From: Collimonas antrihumi
GTDB taxonomy: Bacteria; Pseudomonadota; Gammaproteobacteria; Burkholderiales; Burkholderiaceae_D
Length of the DNA stretch: 64,000 bases
Reading direction: 5' to 3'
NCBI RefSeq assembly: GCF_018304965.1
Contig: NZ_JAGQED010000011.1
Coordinates: 1-64,000 of the forward strand
Position 1 is the first letter of the stretch; the number at the start of each line of letters is the position of its first letter. The notes beneath the pieces are model-generated. The model worked only from the letters and a program-made list of their open reading frames with translations, was not told the origin of the DNA and made no database searches. A program made the position numbers and the translations under genes. Shown piece after piece: positions 36,842 through 44,934 of this stretch.

Positions 36842-38062
36842 CTATTCCATTTGGAGCGTAGCGGGGAGTAACAAGATTGTCGTGAATCCCGCCAGTGGCG
36901 GCGACAGCCAGCGACGCGTCCGGGCTTGCCCGATCGAGCGCACCCGTCCGGCGGCCTCAAGTTCGACCAGCGCGCGCTGGATGGTGCGCTGACTGGCCCC
37001 AAGGGCCAGCGCCAGGGCAGAGGTCGACCAAGCCGCGCCATCGGCAAGCAATGCCGCCAGCGATGCCTGATCGCCGTCGATGGGAGGGGCCAACACGACA
37101 ACGGGGCGCTCGCCGTGCGGCTTGAGAACGAAGCCGCGGGCGGTGGCCTCGATCTGCGCCAGCTCTGTGACGAGCGCGCGCAGACGGCCGAGCTCTACCC
37201 GCAGGCGCGCCCGATGCGACTCGTTGGGGTGGCGGGTGTGGAACGCACACGCGATCAAGGCTTCCCGATCAACATCGCCTGGCCACGCCTCGGCAAGCGC
37301 GCGCGCCAATGCAAACAGCACTGGCCGGCGCGCCAGCGGCCGCCAGGCGGCGCCGACGCCCAGCCCGCGACGGCAGGCATCGACTACCAACGTGTCGGAG
37401 GCTAGAAGCGCTGCGACCTCGTCGAGGCGCAGCGTTTGCTCACCGTCGGCGAAAAAGCGCCGGGCGGCGGGGCGATCGAGTGCGGTCCATGCCTCCGCCA
37501 CCTCGGCCAGGAGCGCCGGCACGCGTGCGCGGCCGGCCGCCTCGTGCGCACGGGCGAGCGCCGCCCGTGCAGGTTCGATGCGCAGTGAGCGCAACGCCAG
37601 CTCCGCCGCAGTCAGTTCAGCCACCGCCGTCAACGACAGCGGCAGGCCACGTGTATCGAGCTGTGCCAATGCCGTTTCGGCTTCGTCGAGGCGGCCAAGC
37701 AGCAAGAGCCTGCGCGCCGCAATGAGCCGCGCCTGCAGTGCGTTGGCGTGATCGGCGTGAGCCTCCAGCGTGGCCAAGGCCGCTGCCAGAGAACGGGGCG
37801 AGCTGCTGAGATCACGCACGGCCAGCGCCACCTCGGCTTCGGCAACGATACAGCGCGCGCGCGCCAGCTCCTCGTGGGCGCCGAAGCCACGAGCAGCGCG
37901 CCGAAGAAGCTCACGGGCGCGCGGATGCTCGCCGAGCTGAGCCATGGCAATGCCGCGCAAGGCCAGCGCCGGCGGGTCGTCACGCAGGGCGACGCGTTTG
38001 AGGGCGCCGAGCGCGTCGCCTGAGGCGAGGGCCCGCGCGGAGGCGGCGATCAGGGAATCCAT
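36842..38062 (-). CDS. HTH regulator with helical-repeat (TPR-like) body
   Basis: About 406 residues from ATG 38062. The body is a series of Ala/Leu/Arg-rich helix pairs of TPR type (LGEHPRARELLRRAARGFG, LLGRLDEAETALAQLD). The C-terminus has a winged-helix motif (STSALALALGASQRTIQRAL, VELEAAGRVRSIGQARTRRW). A long acidic/basic middle part includes ESHRARLRVELGRLRALV. It is the first gene of the four-gene cassette and probably its regulator. It is strikingly GC-rich and Arg/Ala-rich compared with flanking genes, a possible sign of transfer. Confidence 0.75.
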   Translation of the reverse strand: MDSLIAASARALASGDALGALKRVALRDDPPALALRGIAMAQLGEHPRARELLRRAARGFGAHEELARARCIVAEAEVALAVRDLSSSPRSLAAALATLEAHADHANALQARLIAARRLLLLGRLDEAETALAQLDTRGLPLSLTAVAELTAAELALRSLRIEPARAALARAHEAAGRARVPALLAEVAEAWTALDRPAARRFFADGEQTLRLDEVAALLASDTLVVDACRRGLGVGAAWRPLARRPVLFALARALAEAWPGDVDREALIACAFHTRHPNESHRARLRVELGRLRALVTELAQIEATARGFVLKPHGERPVVVLAPPIDGDQASLAALLADGAAWSTSALALALGASQRTIQRALVELEAAGRVRSIGQARTRRWLSPPLAGFTTILLLPATLQME

Positions 38063-38387
38063 GCTGAAAGGATACACTGCCGCGCTGATGTCATGCCGCG
38101 TTTGTGATGCTTTCGGGCACTAGGGCGCGCGGCCAGAGATTGGATTGGCGTTGAACATGCAGTCCAGGCTTGGACCGTGATCGAGACATTGAGCATCTGC
38201 TTTTTGGCGGTCGAATCCGAAGTGCTCGATGGCGGCTCCGGGTTCAAAACAAAGCATTAAATGTCGGCTTGCAATCTTTTTCAGGCAAAATTGGCTGTGC
38301 TGCGACGGGTAGCATCCGACCCAATCCAGTTGGTCATGGCTGACGAAAGCGGACGTTTAACGCCTAGGTTAAGCGCCAACGCTGTGC
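38063..38387. other. Intergenic region between HTH cassette and VOC gene
   Basis: No supported gene; a 65-residue minus-strand frame has no family signal. The right end holds an attC-like simple site (38355-38374), listed separately. Confidence 0.5.
38355..38374. repeat. attC-like simple site beside the VOC gene
   Basis: GTTTAAC-GCCTAG-GTTAAGC fits the integron simple-site pattern RYYYAAC-N(5-6)-GTTRRRY. It lies 14 bp from the VOC stop codon. A matching GCCTAAC core lies at 38798-38804 on the other side of the gene. A second simple site needed for a full attC was not found, so this is weak. Confidence 0.3.
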
Positions 38388-38768
38388 TCACACTGGCCTG
38401 CCTGATACATGACTTGAGAAGATGGTTATGACATGCCCGGCCGGCTCACTGACCCGGAAGATCTCGTGATCGATGGACGGCATGGCCTCGATTGGCGTGG
38501 GGGCGAGCCCCTGCGATGTAAAGAGTTGGTGAGCCAGACGAATATCATCAACCATTAAGTCGAATGGGGCGTTGCCTGGAACTACCTCGCTCTTGAGCAT
38601 AAGGATTAGATGCGTTCCTCCACGCAGCTCAAAGATGGCCACTTCCGGTCCCTGATACACGGGCCGCATGCCGATCGTGCGCATGAACTGAGCAGATTCG
38701 TCCAGTCGATCCGTCTCCAGGACAACGTGTCCCACCCAGACCGGAGGCCGCAGATCGTTCTCGCTCAT
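38388..38768 (-). CDS. VOC-family (glyoxalase/bleomycin-resistance-like) protein
   Basis: 126 residues from ATG 38768, chosen because GGGGGA lies 6 nt upstream. A two-module VOC fold: first beta-alpha-beta unit VGHVVLETDRLDESAQFM, second unit FDLMVDDIRLAHQLF, metal-ligand-type positions at His (GHVVLE), His (HLILML) and Glu/His near the C-terminus (GHVITIF). VOC proteins isomerise, open rings or bind small toxic molecules; the substrate is unknown. It stands alone and is flanked by integron-core-like sequences, a placement common for mobile gene cassettes. Confidence 0.8.
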   Translation of the reverse strand: MSENDLRPPVWVGHVVLETDRLDESAQFMRTIGMRPVYQGPEVAIFELRGGTHLILMLKSEVVPGNAPFDLMVDDIRLAHQLFTSQGLAPTPIEAMPSIDHEIFRVSEPAGHVITIFSSHVSGRPV

Positions 38769-39360
38769 GCTCATTCCCCCAGACAATTCCTTTGGCGCCT
38801 AACGACGCTGTAGACAAAAACCACCAAATATCCGTGAAAAGCAGCAAACCAGAATTTACGATATGAATATACACCTGAGGCGTCTGACTGACTGCTTTCG
38901 GGTCACATACGTGGCCGGCAGCTCGTGTTAAGGGTTGTACGATGGCTGCCCACAGGCGCAGGTTGAGCGAAACGTGGCTAAGCTCGCAGGGCAGACGTCG
39001 GACAAGCATCGAGGGAGGAAACCGCGGGCATTATCTCGGAGGTCAAGGCAGACGACAAACTATGGGGATTTGAGCGGTGGAACTGCGGGTGATGGTGACG
39101 ATGAGGCCGGTCAATGCGGCTTGGCCATCGCGATGATGCGCAATGGCCAAGCGTATCGCCGTGATATTTCGGTGATTTGCCGGGCAAGCAGATATCGCTA
39201 TGCTGATGAAATTCTTCATGCTGCATCCCTGTCATTGTGATTTCTATTTTGCAACATTTATACACAATTTGTTCCAGTCGGTGGCCGATGCGTGGGCCAA
39301 GTCGACGCAATCATCACAATTTGGCTACACTGGCAGACCAAAGGCAACTGAGCTTCGAAC
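38769..39360. other. Long gap without a supported gene
   Basis: 592 bp. Frames on both strands (for example 38935-39240 plus, 38978-39310 minus) lack any family pattern and overlap each other. Near 38880-38910 the run GACTGACTGCTTTCGGGTCA resembles a tag seen in scattered betaproteobacterial intergenic repeats, from memory only. The promoter of the downstream oxidoreductase must lie near the right end. Confidence 0.45.
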
Positions 39361-40386
39361 ATGCAAAACAACTACCAGAATCGGCAATGGATTTACGTCA
39401 AACGTCCGGAAGGACGTGTCAGCCACGAACACTATGCGTTGCGTGAAAACGAACTGGACGGCAATCTGTCCGCTAACGAAGTGATCCTGAGGGCCCGGAT
39501 CGTCAGCGTCGATCCCTATATCCGCATCCAGCAGCACGAGCGTAATACCTACGACGTGCCGCATCCGCTAGGTATCGTCCAACGCGCCGGTGTGGTGGGC
39601 GAGGTGGTGGCTTCCGCCAGTCCTTTGTTCCAGACTGGCGATTGGGTCTCGGCATACAGCGGCTGGCAACTCTATGCCCGCTGCCATCATAGCGAGTTGA
39701 CTAAACTTGATCCAGGCGCGGCCCCGGTGTCGACTGCGCTGGGTGTGCTTGGCATGCCGGGGCGGACTGCCTGGTTCGGTTTGACCGAAGCTGGCCGCCC
39801 ACGGCCTGGCGACACCTTGCTGGTGTCGGGAGCTGCCGGTGCGGTTGGCTCTCTGGTTGCGCAGTTCGGTAAGCGGGCAGGATGCCGGGTTATCGGTATC
39901 GCCGGCGGCCCTGAAAAATGCAAATTCCTGACTGAAACGCTGAAACTTGATGGCGCAGTCGACTATCGCGCGCATACCACGCCGGCAGCTCTCAGCACGG
40001 TAATTCAAGCGGCTACCGGCGGCGTCGATATCTACTTTGACAATGTCGGCGGGGTGATTACCGATGCCGTCATTCCACTGATCAAGCGGCGCGCCCGCAT
40101 TATCATCTGCGGCGCTATCAGCCAGTATGACGGTGGCCTGGATACGCCTGACATGGGTCCGCGCTTCTTGCAACACATGCTATTCCAGCGGGCGACCATC
40201 CAGGGCATCCTGGCGCGCGATTTCACCAATCGGATGGATGAGATGCTGGCTGTCGTGGCGCCGTGGGTGAAAAACGGTGAGATCGTGTTTCAAGAGACCT
40301 ATGTGGATGGCTTCGACCAACTGCCCGAGGCACTCAACAGTCTTTTCGAAGGGAAAAATATCGGTAAATTGCTGGTCCGGGTCTAA
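39361..40386 (+). CDS. NADP-dependent oxidoreductase (MDR family, CurA/LTB4DH-like)
   Basis: 341 residues. The N-terminus NRQWIYVKRPEGRVSHEHYA and the VDPYIR motif are typical of zinc-independent 2-alkenal/prostaglandin reductases. The cofactor loop is SGAAGAVGSLVAQFGKRAG. It should reduce the double bond of alpha,beta-unsaturated aldehydes or ketones with NADPH, a detoxification role. Zinc ligands are absent, as expected for this group. It stands in a run of detoxification-type genes (ABM monooxygenase, glutathione S-transferase). Confidence 0.9.
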   Translation: MQNNYQNRQWIYVKRPEGRVSHEHYALRENELDGNLSANEVILRARIVSVDPYIRIQQHERNTYDVPHPLGIVQRAGVVGEVVASASPLFQTGDWVSAYSGWQLYARCHHSELTKLDPGAAPVSTALGVLGMPGRTAWFGLTEAGRPRPGDTLLVSGAAGAVGSLVAQFGKRAGCRVIGIAGGPEKCKFLTETLKLDGAVDYRAHTTPAALSTVIQAATGGVDIYFDNVGGVITDAVIPLIKRRARIIICGAISQYDGGLDTPDMGPRFLQHMLFQRATIQGILARDFTNRMDEMLAVVAPWVKNGEIVFQETYVDGFDQLPEALNSLFEGKNIGKLLVRV

Positions 40387-40513
40387 CCGCGTTGACATTG
40401 CATTGTGCCGTCGCGTGGCTAGACTGAACATTCTGCAGGGTCGGTCCATTTGACGTACTGACCTTGCCTTCCTGAAATGTGCCCGGCATTTGTATCTTCA
40501 AAGGAGGTCGATC

Positions 40514-40816
40514 ATGGTTACGGTAGGTTTATTCGTTCGACTGGAAGTTAAGCCCGGAAAAGAGAGCGATGTTGAAGCTTTCCTGCGCGACGGCTTGGCC
40601 GTTGTGCAACAGGAACCGGCGACCACAACCTGGTATGCCATCAAGCTGGGGCCATTGACGTACGGTATTTTCGACACCTTCTCAGACGATGCAGGGCGCC
40701 AGGCCCATCTCACGGGGCGTGTTGCAGCGGCATTGATGGCAAGGTCGGCTGAACTGTTCTCGCAACCGCCGGCTATCGAAAAAATCGACATCCTCGCGGC
40801 CAAGCAATCGCGATAA
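40514..40816 (+). CDS. Antibiotic biosynthesis monooxygenase (ABM) domain protein
   Basis: 100 residues from ATG 40514, with a near-perfect ribosome site AAAGGAGGT at 40500-40508; the earlier start is rejected. Ferredoxin-like alpha-beta fold: GLFVRLEVKPGKESDVEAFL, then TTTWYAIKLGPLTYGIFDTF. ABM proteins are cofactor-free oxygenases or stress-related small dimers. The substrate is unknown. Confidence 0.85.
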   Translation: MVTVGLFVRLEVKPGKESDVEAFLRDGLAVVQQEPATTTWYAIKLGPLTYGIFDTFSDDAGRQAHLTGRVAAALMARSAELFSQPPAIEKIDILAAKQSR

Positions 40817-40931
40817 ACAATCCACCGTCCCGTTGGAGGACCTGAGGCTTTCGCTCCGCGCCAAGATTTGTCTCAAACAGTTTGCCGTAGTCAATTACAA
40901 TTGAAATATGGCAACGTTTTGAGGATGACAT

Positions 40932-41000
40932 ATGCTCGTAGTCACTACAGAATACATCTCCGGTTATCGAATCAGGCCGCTTGATGGGCGTTCAATATAG
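40932..41000 (+). pseudogene. YbjQ/UPF0145 N-terminal stub (22 codons)
   Basis: After a ribosome site (GAGGA) the frame reads MLVVTTEYISGYRIRPLDG and stops at 41000. This is the canonical first strand and turn of a YbjQ-family protein (the E. coli protein also starts with a TTT-x-x-x-G-x-x-I pattern), but the remaining 85 or so residues are missing. I read it as a 3'-truncated gene. It is too short for certainty. Confidence 0.45.
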
Positions 41001-41086
41001 TCCGGGCAGCGGTGAACGTCGCTATGTCCCAATTGATGATGGCAATCGCGGCGCCTGATATTGCAGGCAGCATTGCAGACAACAAC

Positions 41087-41123
41087 GATATAAAGCAGAT
41101 ATATAAAGTAGATATATGAAGCA
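41087..41123 (+). repeat. Imperfect 13-bp tandem repeat containing a start codon
   Basis: GATATAAAGCA, GATATATAAAGTA and GATATATGAAGCA follow one another. The ATG of the cupin gene (41116) is inside the third unit; the other units carry ATA at the matching place. Confidence 0.5.
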
Positions 41124-42069
41124 GATACTTGGCCCCTCATTCACACAGGTTGAAGAAATCGATGCGTCGCAGTTGGAACAGGTTGGCGGCTTCGGCAGTA
41201 GAACCAGCCCTTTGCTGGTAAAAGGCGCATTGCGTAACTGGCCGGTGCAGCAGAATTGGTCGTTCGAGAAAATGGCTCAACTGCGCAATAAGGACGGCTC
41301 GGAACCGACCCGTAAATTCCAGAACGGCCTGGTAGAGCAGGGCGAAACGCAAGAGCGTCCGTTGCTGCCGATTGCGCCGTACCTGCTTGAGCTGGCTGCG
41401 CTGGCGACACAGCCGGTGAGCGAAGAGGTCGGTTTGTTGCCGAACCGGCGTCGGCGGCAATTGCAGCCAGGCGAAGAATTCCATCTCAATTGGGCCCACA
41501 TGCAGTCGTTTACACCGCATCGCAATTACCTGGCGCAGTGGAGCATCCTGGAAGATTTTCCGCAACTGCGTAGCGATTTCGATATCCGCAGCTTATGGCC
41601 GGGCTGGCGCTGGACTTGGGAATCGGTGTTCATGGGGCCGGCCAATACCCACACCGGACTGCATCGCGACGTTCCCAATAACTGGTTTTGCCAGGCGCGC
41701 GGCGTCAAGGAATTTGTCATGTTCCCGCCGTCGGAAGAAGCGTTCATGAAGCCTTCCAACAAGTATGACTGGGGCGCCACTTTGAGCACGATCAATATCG
41801 CCCGTTTCGACGAGCACCCGGAGCAGTTGCGCGCGCTGGGACAAGCTAAAGGGTTGTATGCGCGAGTAGAGGAAGGCGATGCTTTATTCATACCGAAGCG
41901 GACCTGGCACGCGGTGGTTTCGCTGGCACCTTCGATCAGCCTGGCGGTGTTCGGCCTGACCGCCAAGGAGATACTGCTTAGCGGCGTGCCGACGGCCACC
42001 AAGGATCTGCTGCACAATATGCATCTGTATCGATGGGGACACTGTATCTGCCACAAGCATCTGGCATAA
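41116..42069 (+). CDS. JmjC-like cupin (cupin_8) protein
   Basis: 317 residues. The Fe(II)/2-oxoglutarate facial triad is visible: His and Asp in HTGLHRDVPNNW and the distal His in KRTWHAVVSL. N-terminal SPLLVKGALRNWPV and ARGVKEFVMFPPSE are standard for cupin_8/FIH-like hydroxylases. The likely reaction is hydroxylation of a protein or small-molecule side chain. Its C-terminus is Cys/His-rich (WGHCICHKH), an unusual possible metal site. Followed by the glutathione S-transferase gene after 22 bp, probably one transcript. Confidence 0.85.
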   Translation: MKQILGPSFTQVEEIDASQLEQVGGFGSRTSPLLVKGALRNWPVQQNWSFEKMAQLRNKDGSEPTRKFQNGLVEQGETQERPLLPIAPYLLELAALATQPVSEEVGLLPNRRRRQLQPGEEFHLNWAHMQSFTPHRNYLAQWSILEDFPQLRSDFDIRSLWPGWRWTWESVFMGPANTHTGLHRDVPNNWFCQARGVKEFVMFPPSEEAFMKPSNKYDWGATLSTINIARFDEHPEQLRALGQAKGLYARVEEGDALFIPKRTWHAVVSLAPSISLAVFGLTAKEILLSGVPTATKDLLHNMHLYRWGHCICHKHLA

Positions 42070-42091
42070 AAATTCAATCACGGAGACGAAT

Positions 42092-42700
42092 ATGAAATTG
42101 TTCTATTGCGAAACCCTGAACCCGAGAAAAGCCTGTGCAGTCGCACGTTATTTACAATCGCCGGTGGAGTTTGTCCGCGTCGACCTTGGTAAAAGAGAAA
42201 ACAGGACGCCGGAATTCCTGGCCATGAATCCGAATGGCAAAGTCCCTGTGCTGCAGGATGGGGACAAGACGCTGTGGGAGTCGAGCGCTATCATGTGTTA
42301 TTTGTCGGATGCGGCGGAAGCCGACTTGTGGCCTCACGATGAACGCCAGATCGATGTGATGCGCTGGCTCAGCTGGGATTCCCAGCACTTCACCCGACAT
42401 GCCTCCGTCTTGTATTTTGAATATGTCATCAAGCCTCTGTTTGGCCTGCCCGCTGCTGATGCGAAGGAATTGGAGGAGGCGACAAAACATTTCAGGACCT
42501 TTGCCGGCGTGCTCAATACCCATCTGGCCGATCGGAAATTTCTGGTGGGCGACGGATTGACTGTTGCTGATTTCGCAGTAGCGGTGACGTTGCCGTATGC
42601 CGATGTCGCCCACTTGCCACTGGGTGATTTTCCTGCGGTTCAACGCTGGCATGACCGGCTCAATGAGCTTCCAGCCTGGCGCCAGCCATTTCCTGTTTAA
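42092..42700 (+). CDS. Glutathione S-transferase
   Basis: 202 residues. N-terminal thioredoxin domain MKLFYCETLNPRKACAVARY with the cis-Pro loop GKVPVLQDG and the glutathione-binding ESSAIMCYL; C-terminal helical domain with LVGDGLTVADFAVAV. The catalytic residue at the first helix is Asn/Pro-type instead of Ser or Cys, so the class is not obvious. A perfect hairpin follows the gene. Confidence 0.9.
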   Translation: MKLFYCETLNPRKACAVARYLQSPVEFVRVDLGKRENRTPEFLAMNPNGKVPVLQDGDKTLWESSAIMCYLSDAAEADLWPHDERQIDVMRWLSWDSQHFTRHASVLYFEYVIKPLFGLPAADAKELEEATKHFRTFAGVLNTHLADRKFLVGDGLTVADFAVAVTLPYADVAHLPLGDFPAVQRWHDRLNELPAWRQPFPV

Positions 42701-42707
42701 TTGATAC

Positions 42708-42735
42708 TCGCCTAAACCCGTCTGAGTTTAGGCGA
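42708..42735. terminator. Hairpin between GST and the chimeric SDR remnant
   Basis: TCGCCTAAAC-CCGTCTGA-GTTTAGGCGA: perfect 10-bp stem, 8-nt loop, followed by TTGCTTATTTCCTTT on the plus strand. Likely terminator of the GST transcript and perhaps of the convergent gene. Confidence 0.65.
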
Positions 42736-42793
42736 TTGCTTATTTCCTTTCGCAGATATCGAAAAATGAATTTGCTGATTGCGGTCTATGCGA

Positions 42794-43198
42794 TCAGATG
42801 ATGCCGCCGTTGGCGCGCAGGATTTGACCGTTGATCCAGCTGTCGTCGGCGCCGGCCAGGAAGGCGACAGTGGCGGCGATATCCTGTGGCTGGCCCAGGC
42901 GCTCAAGCGGCGCCAGCTTTGACAGACGGTCGACCAGTTCTTGCGGCTTACCGTTGAGGAACAGATCGGTAGCGGTCGGCCCGGGCGCTACGGCATTCAC
43001 GGTGATATTTTTGCCGCGCAGCTCCTTGGCAAGAACGCTGGTCATGGCTTCCACTGCAGCTTTGGTGGCGGCGTACACCCCATAACGGGCGTAATAGTCG
43101 AGCTTCAGAAAGCCGCCCTGGCTGCTGTCCGGATGGCGCCACAGCATCTGGCTATGGGCGGCATTGCCGGCAATCAGGAAGGCTGCCAGATGCATCAT
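42794..43198 (-). pseudogene. Chimeric ORF: FMN-monooxygenase head fused to SDR tail
   Basis: 134 codons in frame. Residues 1-37 (HLAAFLIAGNAAHSQMLWRH, PDS...GFLKLDYYA) match the start of NtaA/SnaA/DszA-type FMN-dependent monooxygenases. From residue 38 the frame is the second half of a short-chain dehydrogenase: YGVYAATKAAVEAMTSVLAK with the catalytic YxxxK, then VNAVAPGPTATDLF, and the SDR C-terminus ADDSWINGQILRANGG. The Rossmann nucleotide-binding half is missing. The join at about 43085 is a deletion junction. The product cannot be a working dehydrogenase or monooxygenase. Confidence 0.75.
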
Positions 43199-43215
43199 GA
43201 TATTTTCTGTAACGG

Positions 43216-43440
43216 TTACAGCAAGACTTCGGCGTACACCTTTTCTTTGACTTGCACCTGCGTCTTGATCAGGCTACAGCTTGTAGAACACTTCGACGAT
43301 TTGCTGCTGCTCGGCGATGATGGCGGCATCGACCGGCACGGCGGTGTAGTTGCGGCTCTCTGTCGCAAGTTGCAATACCGTGGGATCGACACCCAATTGT
43401 GGCGCCAGACGGCTACCGATACGGGTTCGATAGCCGCCGC
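43216..43440 (-). pseudogene. Frameshifted C-terminus of sulfonate-type ABC binding protein
   Basis: Read on the minus strand, one frame gives LAPQLGVDPTVLQLATESRN and VDAAIIAEQQQIVEVFYKL, then a stop; the adjacent frame continues SLIKTQVQVKEKVYAEVLL to a stop. Joined, this is the C-terminal 75 or so residues of an SsuA/TauA-type substrate-binding protein. The rest of the gene is absent, replaced by the end of the DUF1329 gene. It precedes the monooxygenase head of the chimera, as expected if a transporter-monooxygenase operon was deleted here. Confidence 0.6.
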
Positions 43441-43448
43441 CAAGGGGT

Positions 43449-44819
43449 TTACAAACCTTCCATGCGCGCCGAATCAGGTGTGAAATTCGTCGCGGTGACG
43501 CCGTCGGCATTGATGACCGGTGCTTGGGTGTTAGTCATCTTGTCGGTCATATAGGCACCTGAACTCAGGTCGTGATAAACCGAGGTGCTGTTGATGTAGG
43601 ATCCGGCATCGTAGGCATAGAAATAATTGACCATCGCGACGCGCCAAAGCTGGCCGCGCATATCGTAGTTATCCGACATCATGCCGTTCCAGCTATCTTC
43701 ATCGAGATACATGACGCGTCGCCCGTATTGGTGACGGAAGCCTTCCTTCAATTTGGCTTCGAGCACCCAGACCCGGCGCAGTTCGTAGCGCATATATTCC
43801 GGATTGACGTGGTTCGGCTTGAGAAGATCGGCGTACTTGACGCTCGGCTCCTGGATGCGGTACGCGTCCCACGGCACGTACATTTCTTTTTTACCCAGAA
43901 TCTTCCAGTCGTAGCGTTCAGGAGATCCATTGAACAAGCGATCGTCGTCTATGGTGCGGAACCCGCCTGGTCCCTGCGGCATGTCGAAGCCATACGCTGG
44001 TAACTGACGGACCCGCCGCGTGCCGGGATTGTACATGTACCCCAGGCGAGGTGTTTTCTGATGATTGTAGTACTCCACGCCGACCGTGATTGCGCCTTTG
44101 TCCCGTTCCGGCAGCAAGGTCTTCACTTTGAAGTGTGCGTAGACGCCGTCGGTCTTGCTCTGGGCATTCGGCATCAGCGCCGGAGAGAATATTTCAAAAC
44201 GTACTCGTCCCCAGGCAATCGAACCATTCGGATACACCACCGCCTGGTCCTGCAAGCCGTTATAGGTAAATACAATCGAGGCAAGTTGATGGTTCCACAG
44301 CAGCTCCAGGCCATTCTTTGGAATCGGGAATGGCGGCGCCCCGTTCAAGGCATTCAAGCCGGTGCCGCCATCTTCCAGTTCGGCCTTGGCCGCATTTTCC
44401 CTGGCAATCTTGCACACCGAATTGTCATTGCCGAAATCGCGATGGGTTGGATATACCGGCATCTGGAAAGTGTCCGGATATTTTTTAAACAGCGCCTTTT
44501 GTCCGTCTGAAAGTTTGTCCTCATAGCTGTGCATGCTCTTGGCGGTGATCACAAACAAAGGCTTTTCGCTGGCATACGGATCCGGATAGGCATTGCCGGT
44601 CCCCTTGTAGTTGACGCCCGGCGGTATGCCAGTCCATTTGCCGCTGAACGCGGGGATCGTGCCTTCCTTGTTTCCCGCTTTTTCGCCGCCCATGCAAGTG
44701 AGTTCATTCCCTAGCGACTGTATTTCCTGCACAGTTCCTTTTGCATTGGCTGGGCCGGCAAATCCGCTACTCAATGCGATACAGGCAAGTGCGACACAGA
44801 GTGTTGTGCGATGGATCAA
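43449..44819 (-). CDS. DUF1329 outer-membrane-lipoprotein-sorting-like protein
   Basis: 456 residues with a signal peptide (CVALACIALSSGFAGPANA). The start is TTG at 44819, supported by GGAGGAG about 8 nt upstream. DUF1329 proteins are periplasmic, with a LolA/LolB-like fold, and occur with DUF1302 proteins and RND exporters in sterol/aromatic or lipid metabolism loci. Motifs seen: TRRVRQLPAYGFDMPQGP, RYELRRVWVLEA. Next to a Rieske oxygenase and a hydrolase, so a catabolic role in handling a hydrophobic substrate is plausible. Confidence 0.88.
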   Translation of the reverse strand: MIHRTTLCVALACIALSSGFAGPANAKGTVQEIQSLGNELTCMGGEKAGNKEGTIPAFSGKWTGIPPGVNYKGTGNAYPDPYASEKPLFVITAKSMHSYEDKLSDGQKALFKKYPDTFQMPVYPTHRDFGNDNSVCKIARENAAKAELEDGGTGLNALNGAPPFPIPKNGLELLWNHQLASIVFTYNGLQDQAVVYPNGSIAWGRVRFEIFSPALMPNAQSKTDGVYAHFKVKTLLPERDKGAITVGVEYYNHQKTPRLGYMYNPGTRRVRQLPAYGFDMPQGPGGFRTIDDDRLFNGSPERYDWKILGKKEMYVPWDAYRIQEPSVKYADLLKPNHVNPEYMRYELRRVWVLEAKLKEGFRHQYGRRVMYLDEDSWNGMMSDNYDMRGQLWRVAMVNYFYAYDAGSYINSTSVYHDLSSGAYMTDKMTNTQAPVINADGVTATNFTPDSARMEGL

Positions 44820-44934
44820 TTTGTCTCCTCCATTGGTCGATTCAATTCTCTACCTCAAATCATTGCCAAACGCTGTCCCAGGCAATGCCTGACTATCCGC
44901 TTGCCTGGAGTGCGCCTCAATTATCGTCGCCGGC

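Noticed and set aside
38935-39240. 101-codon plus-strand frame
   Set aside because: Competing frames of similar length on the other strand and no family signal.
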